Assembly: GCA_964293585.1 (NCBI GenBank)
Contig: CAXYYS010000089.1
Coordinates: 1 to 6,707, forward strand
DNA from: JAKVKY01 sp964293585
GTDB taxonomy: Bacteria > Bacillota > Negativicutes > Acidaminococcales > Acidaminococcaceae
DNA: 6,707 bases
Reading direction: 5' to 3'
The translations under genes and the position numbers were made by a program. This document shows, in pieces, positions 6,112 to 6,707 of this stretch (its first letter is position 1; every line of letters begins with the position of its first letter). The notes beneath the pieces were generated by a model. That model saw nothing but the letters and a program-made list of their open reading frames with translations, was not told where the DNA came from and ran no database searches.

Positions 6112-6132
6112 TATAATGCTATTAGTATTATA
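6112..6132. promoter_or_regulatory. Near-perfect 21-bp palindrome, possible operator
   Basis: The left arm TATAATGCTA (6112-6121) and right arm TAGTATTATA (6123-6132) pair at nine of ten positions around a central T (6122); only 6118/6126 mismatch. It covers the presumed pilP -10 box. Regulator binding is inferred from symmetry and position only. AT-rich repeats can also arise from two facing -10-like hexamers. Confidence 0.5.
6127..6132 (-). promoter_or_regulatory. Candidate -10 box of the pilP-pilQ operon
   Basis: TATAAT on the minus strand, about 70 bases before the ATG, with transcription expected to start near 6120. The sequence at the -35 spacing (TTCCTT or similar) is poor, so an activator may be needed. 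The box forms one arm of the palindrome at 6112-6132. Confidence 0.45.
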
Positions 6133-6203
6133 CAACTTAATGGTAAAAAAAGGAATAGAAAAATTAGTTGCTTACGCAAATATTCTTTAATTGTGGAAAT
6201 TAT

Positions 6204-6232
6204 TTGTAATCAGACGATGGCTGTGTTAAAAT
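6204..6232 (+). promoter_or_regulatory. Candidate promoter of pilB
   Basis: TTGTAA (6204-6209), a 17-base spacer, then TAAAAT (6227-6232) preceded by TGT, an extended -10. The -35 matches four of six consensus bases and the -10 five of six. Transcription would start near 6239, leaving a leader of about 53 nt before the TTG at 6292. Confidence 0.55.
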
Positions 6233-6278
6233 AAAATCAGCGTAGTATGTAATTTTGTAATACTTAAATAGATTAGAC

Positions 6279-6285
6279 GGGGGTG
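6279..6285 (+). promoter_or_regulatory. Ribosome binding site that selects the TTG start of pilB
   Basis: GGGGGTG followed by six bases and TTG (6292). The same seven bases and the same spacing precede the divergent PilP-like ATG. An upstream in-frame GTG at 6283 lies inside this site and has no good site of its own, so TTG is preferred. Confidence 0.6.
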
Positions 6286-6291
6286 GAAAGG

Positions 6292-6707
6292 TTGGTCGTA
6301 CGTAAAAAACGCTTAGGCGAGATTCTGGTGGAAGCCGGTGAACTGACCCAGGAACAGCTGGAATTTGCCCTGACGGAACAGAAAAAGGATGGCAACGGCA
6401 AAAAGCGTCTGGGCGAAGTCCTGGTAGATTTAAAGTTCATGACCGAGCGGCAGATCCTTAAGACCCTGGAAAAACAATTATCGGTTCCCTATGTCTTCCT
6501 GGGTGATTTTGAGATTATGCCGGAAGCCATTAATGCGGTACCAATCTTTTTGGCAGACCGCTATACTCTGGTGCCCATTAAGAAGGAAGGCAACCGGCTC
6601 ACGGTAGCCATGAACGATCCCACGAACTTTTATGCCATCGACGACGTGCGCATGGTTACCGGCGCCGATGTAGCCGTGGTCATCGCCGAAAAGCAGGAAA
6701 TTTTAAA
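6292..6707 (+). CDS. pilB: PilB/GspE-family assembly ATPase, N-terminal part, truncated by window edge
   Basis: Cytoplasmic hexameric motor that powers type IV pilus extension or type II secretion. The frame is open from 6277 to the window end; with the TTG start, 138 residues are seen. They form the regulatory N-terminal domain (T2SSE_N/MshEN type): RLGEILVEAGELTQEQLEFALTEQ (first copy) and RLGEVLVDLKFMTERQ...LEKQ (second copy), then LSVPYVFLGDFEIMPEAINAVP, AxRY-like ADRYTLVPIKKEGNRLTVAMNDPTNFYAIDDVRMVTG, typical of the segment ahead of the ATPase core. The Walker A and B, Asp and His boxes lie beyond the window. The paired RLGxxLV repeats are those used by MshE-type proteins to bind cyclic di-GMP; the second copy has Lys where the motif usually has Gly. 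It is transcribed away from the PilP-like/secretin pair. Alternatives are GspE or a general secretion ATPase. Confidence 0.88.
   Translation, partial: MVVRKKRLGEILVEAGELTQEQLEFALTEQKKDGNGKKRLGEVLVDLKFMTERQILKTLEKQLSVPYVFLGDFEIMPEAINAVPIFLADRYTLVPIKKEGNRLTVAMNDPTNFYAIDDVRMVTGADVAVVIAEKQEIL

Larger units (their letters stand above)
6058..6291. promoter_or_regulatory. AT-rich divergent control region between pilP-pilQ and pilB
   Basis: This 234-bp gap is far richer in A and T than the flanking genes. I see no credible gene in it. It holds a candidate promoter for each direction and a 21-bp palindrome, listed separately. A shared region would allow joint control of the secretin operon and the motor gene. 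Confidence 0.7.

Noticed and set aside
6025..6234. 69-residue plus-strand frame across the divergent control region
   Set aside because: It starts inside the PilP-like gene on the other strand, runs through the promoter region, and resembles no protein.
1..6707. CRISPR arrays, tRNA or rRNA genes, insertion sequences, prophage or toxin-antitoxin genes
   Set aside because: No repeat-spacer pattern, cloverleaf, rRNA core sequence, transposase or inverted terminal repeats were found on reading both strands.

Overview
The window carries six genes in two functional blocks and looks like a chromosomal segment of a diderm Firmicute. Class Negativicutes is my best guess. The reasons are strong Shine-Dalgarno sites (GGAGG, AAGGAG), GTG and TTG starts, GC-rich genes separated by AT-rich gaps, and an outer-membrane secretin with a pilus motor ATPase in an otherwise Firmicute-like setting. 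The assignment is inferred from gene content only; no 16S or marker search could be run.

Left part, plus strand (1-3770). The window opens inside the 3' end of an elongation factor G gene, probably the EF-G2/FusA2-type paralogue, which ends at a perfect intrinsic hairpin (804-840). An extended -10 promoter (TGT-TATAAT, 837-845) directly abuts that terminator. It would drive a two-gene operon through a leader of about 100 nt with competing hairpins. The first gene is a complete transketolase with all checked cofactor and catalytic residues. The second, overlapping it by four bases (GTGA), is a hydroxyethylthiazole-kinase (ThiM) fold protein that has lost the catalytic cysteine motif and other active-site landmarks. 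An apparently dead relative of a thiamine-salvage kinase, translationally coupled to a thiamine-diphosphate enzyme, is the most intriguing arrangement here.

Middle (3771-3906). Two strong terminators, one facing each way, separate the convergent operons. A 12-bp direct repeat precedes the first.

Right part, minus strand (3907-6057) and plus strand (6292-6707). This is type IV pilus or type II secretion machinery: a small PilP/GspC-like inner-membrane protein followed 7 bp later by a PilQ-like secretin, and divergently the N-terminal part of a PilB/GspE assembly ATPase. The secretin is broken by an apparent one-base deletion near 4943-4944; restoring the base gives a coherent 530-residue protein with an unusual 144-residue C-terminal tail. 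The 234-bp divergent region contains a near-perfect 21-bp palindrome over the presumed pilP -10 box, a good extended -10 promoter for pilB, and the same GGGGGTG-N6-start ribosome-binding layout for both divergent genes. The start of PilB carries the repeated RLGxxLV motif of the MshEN type, which in other species binds cyclic di-GMP.
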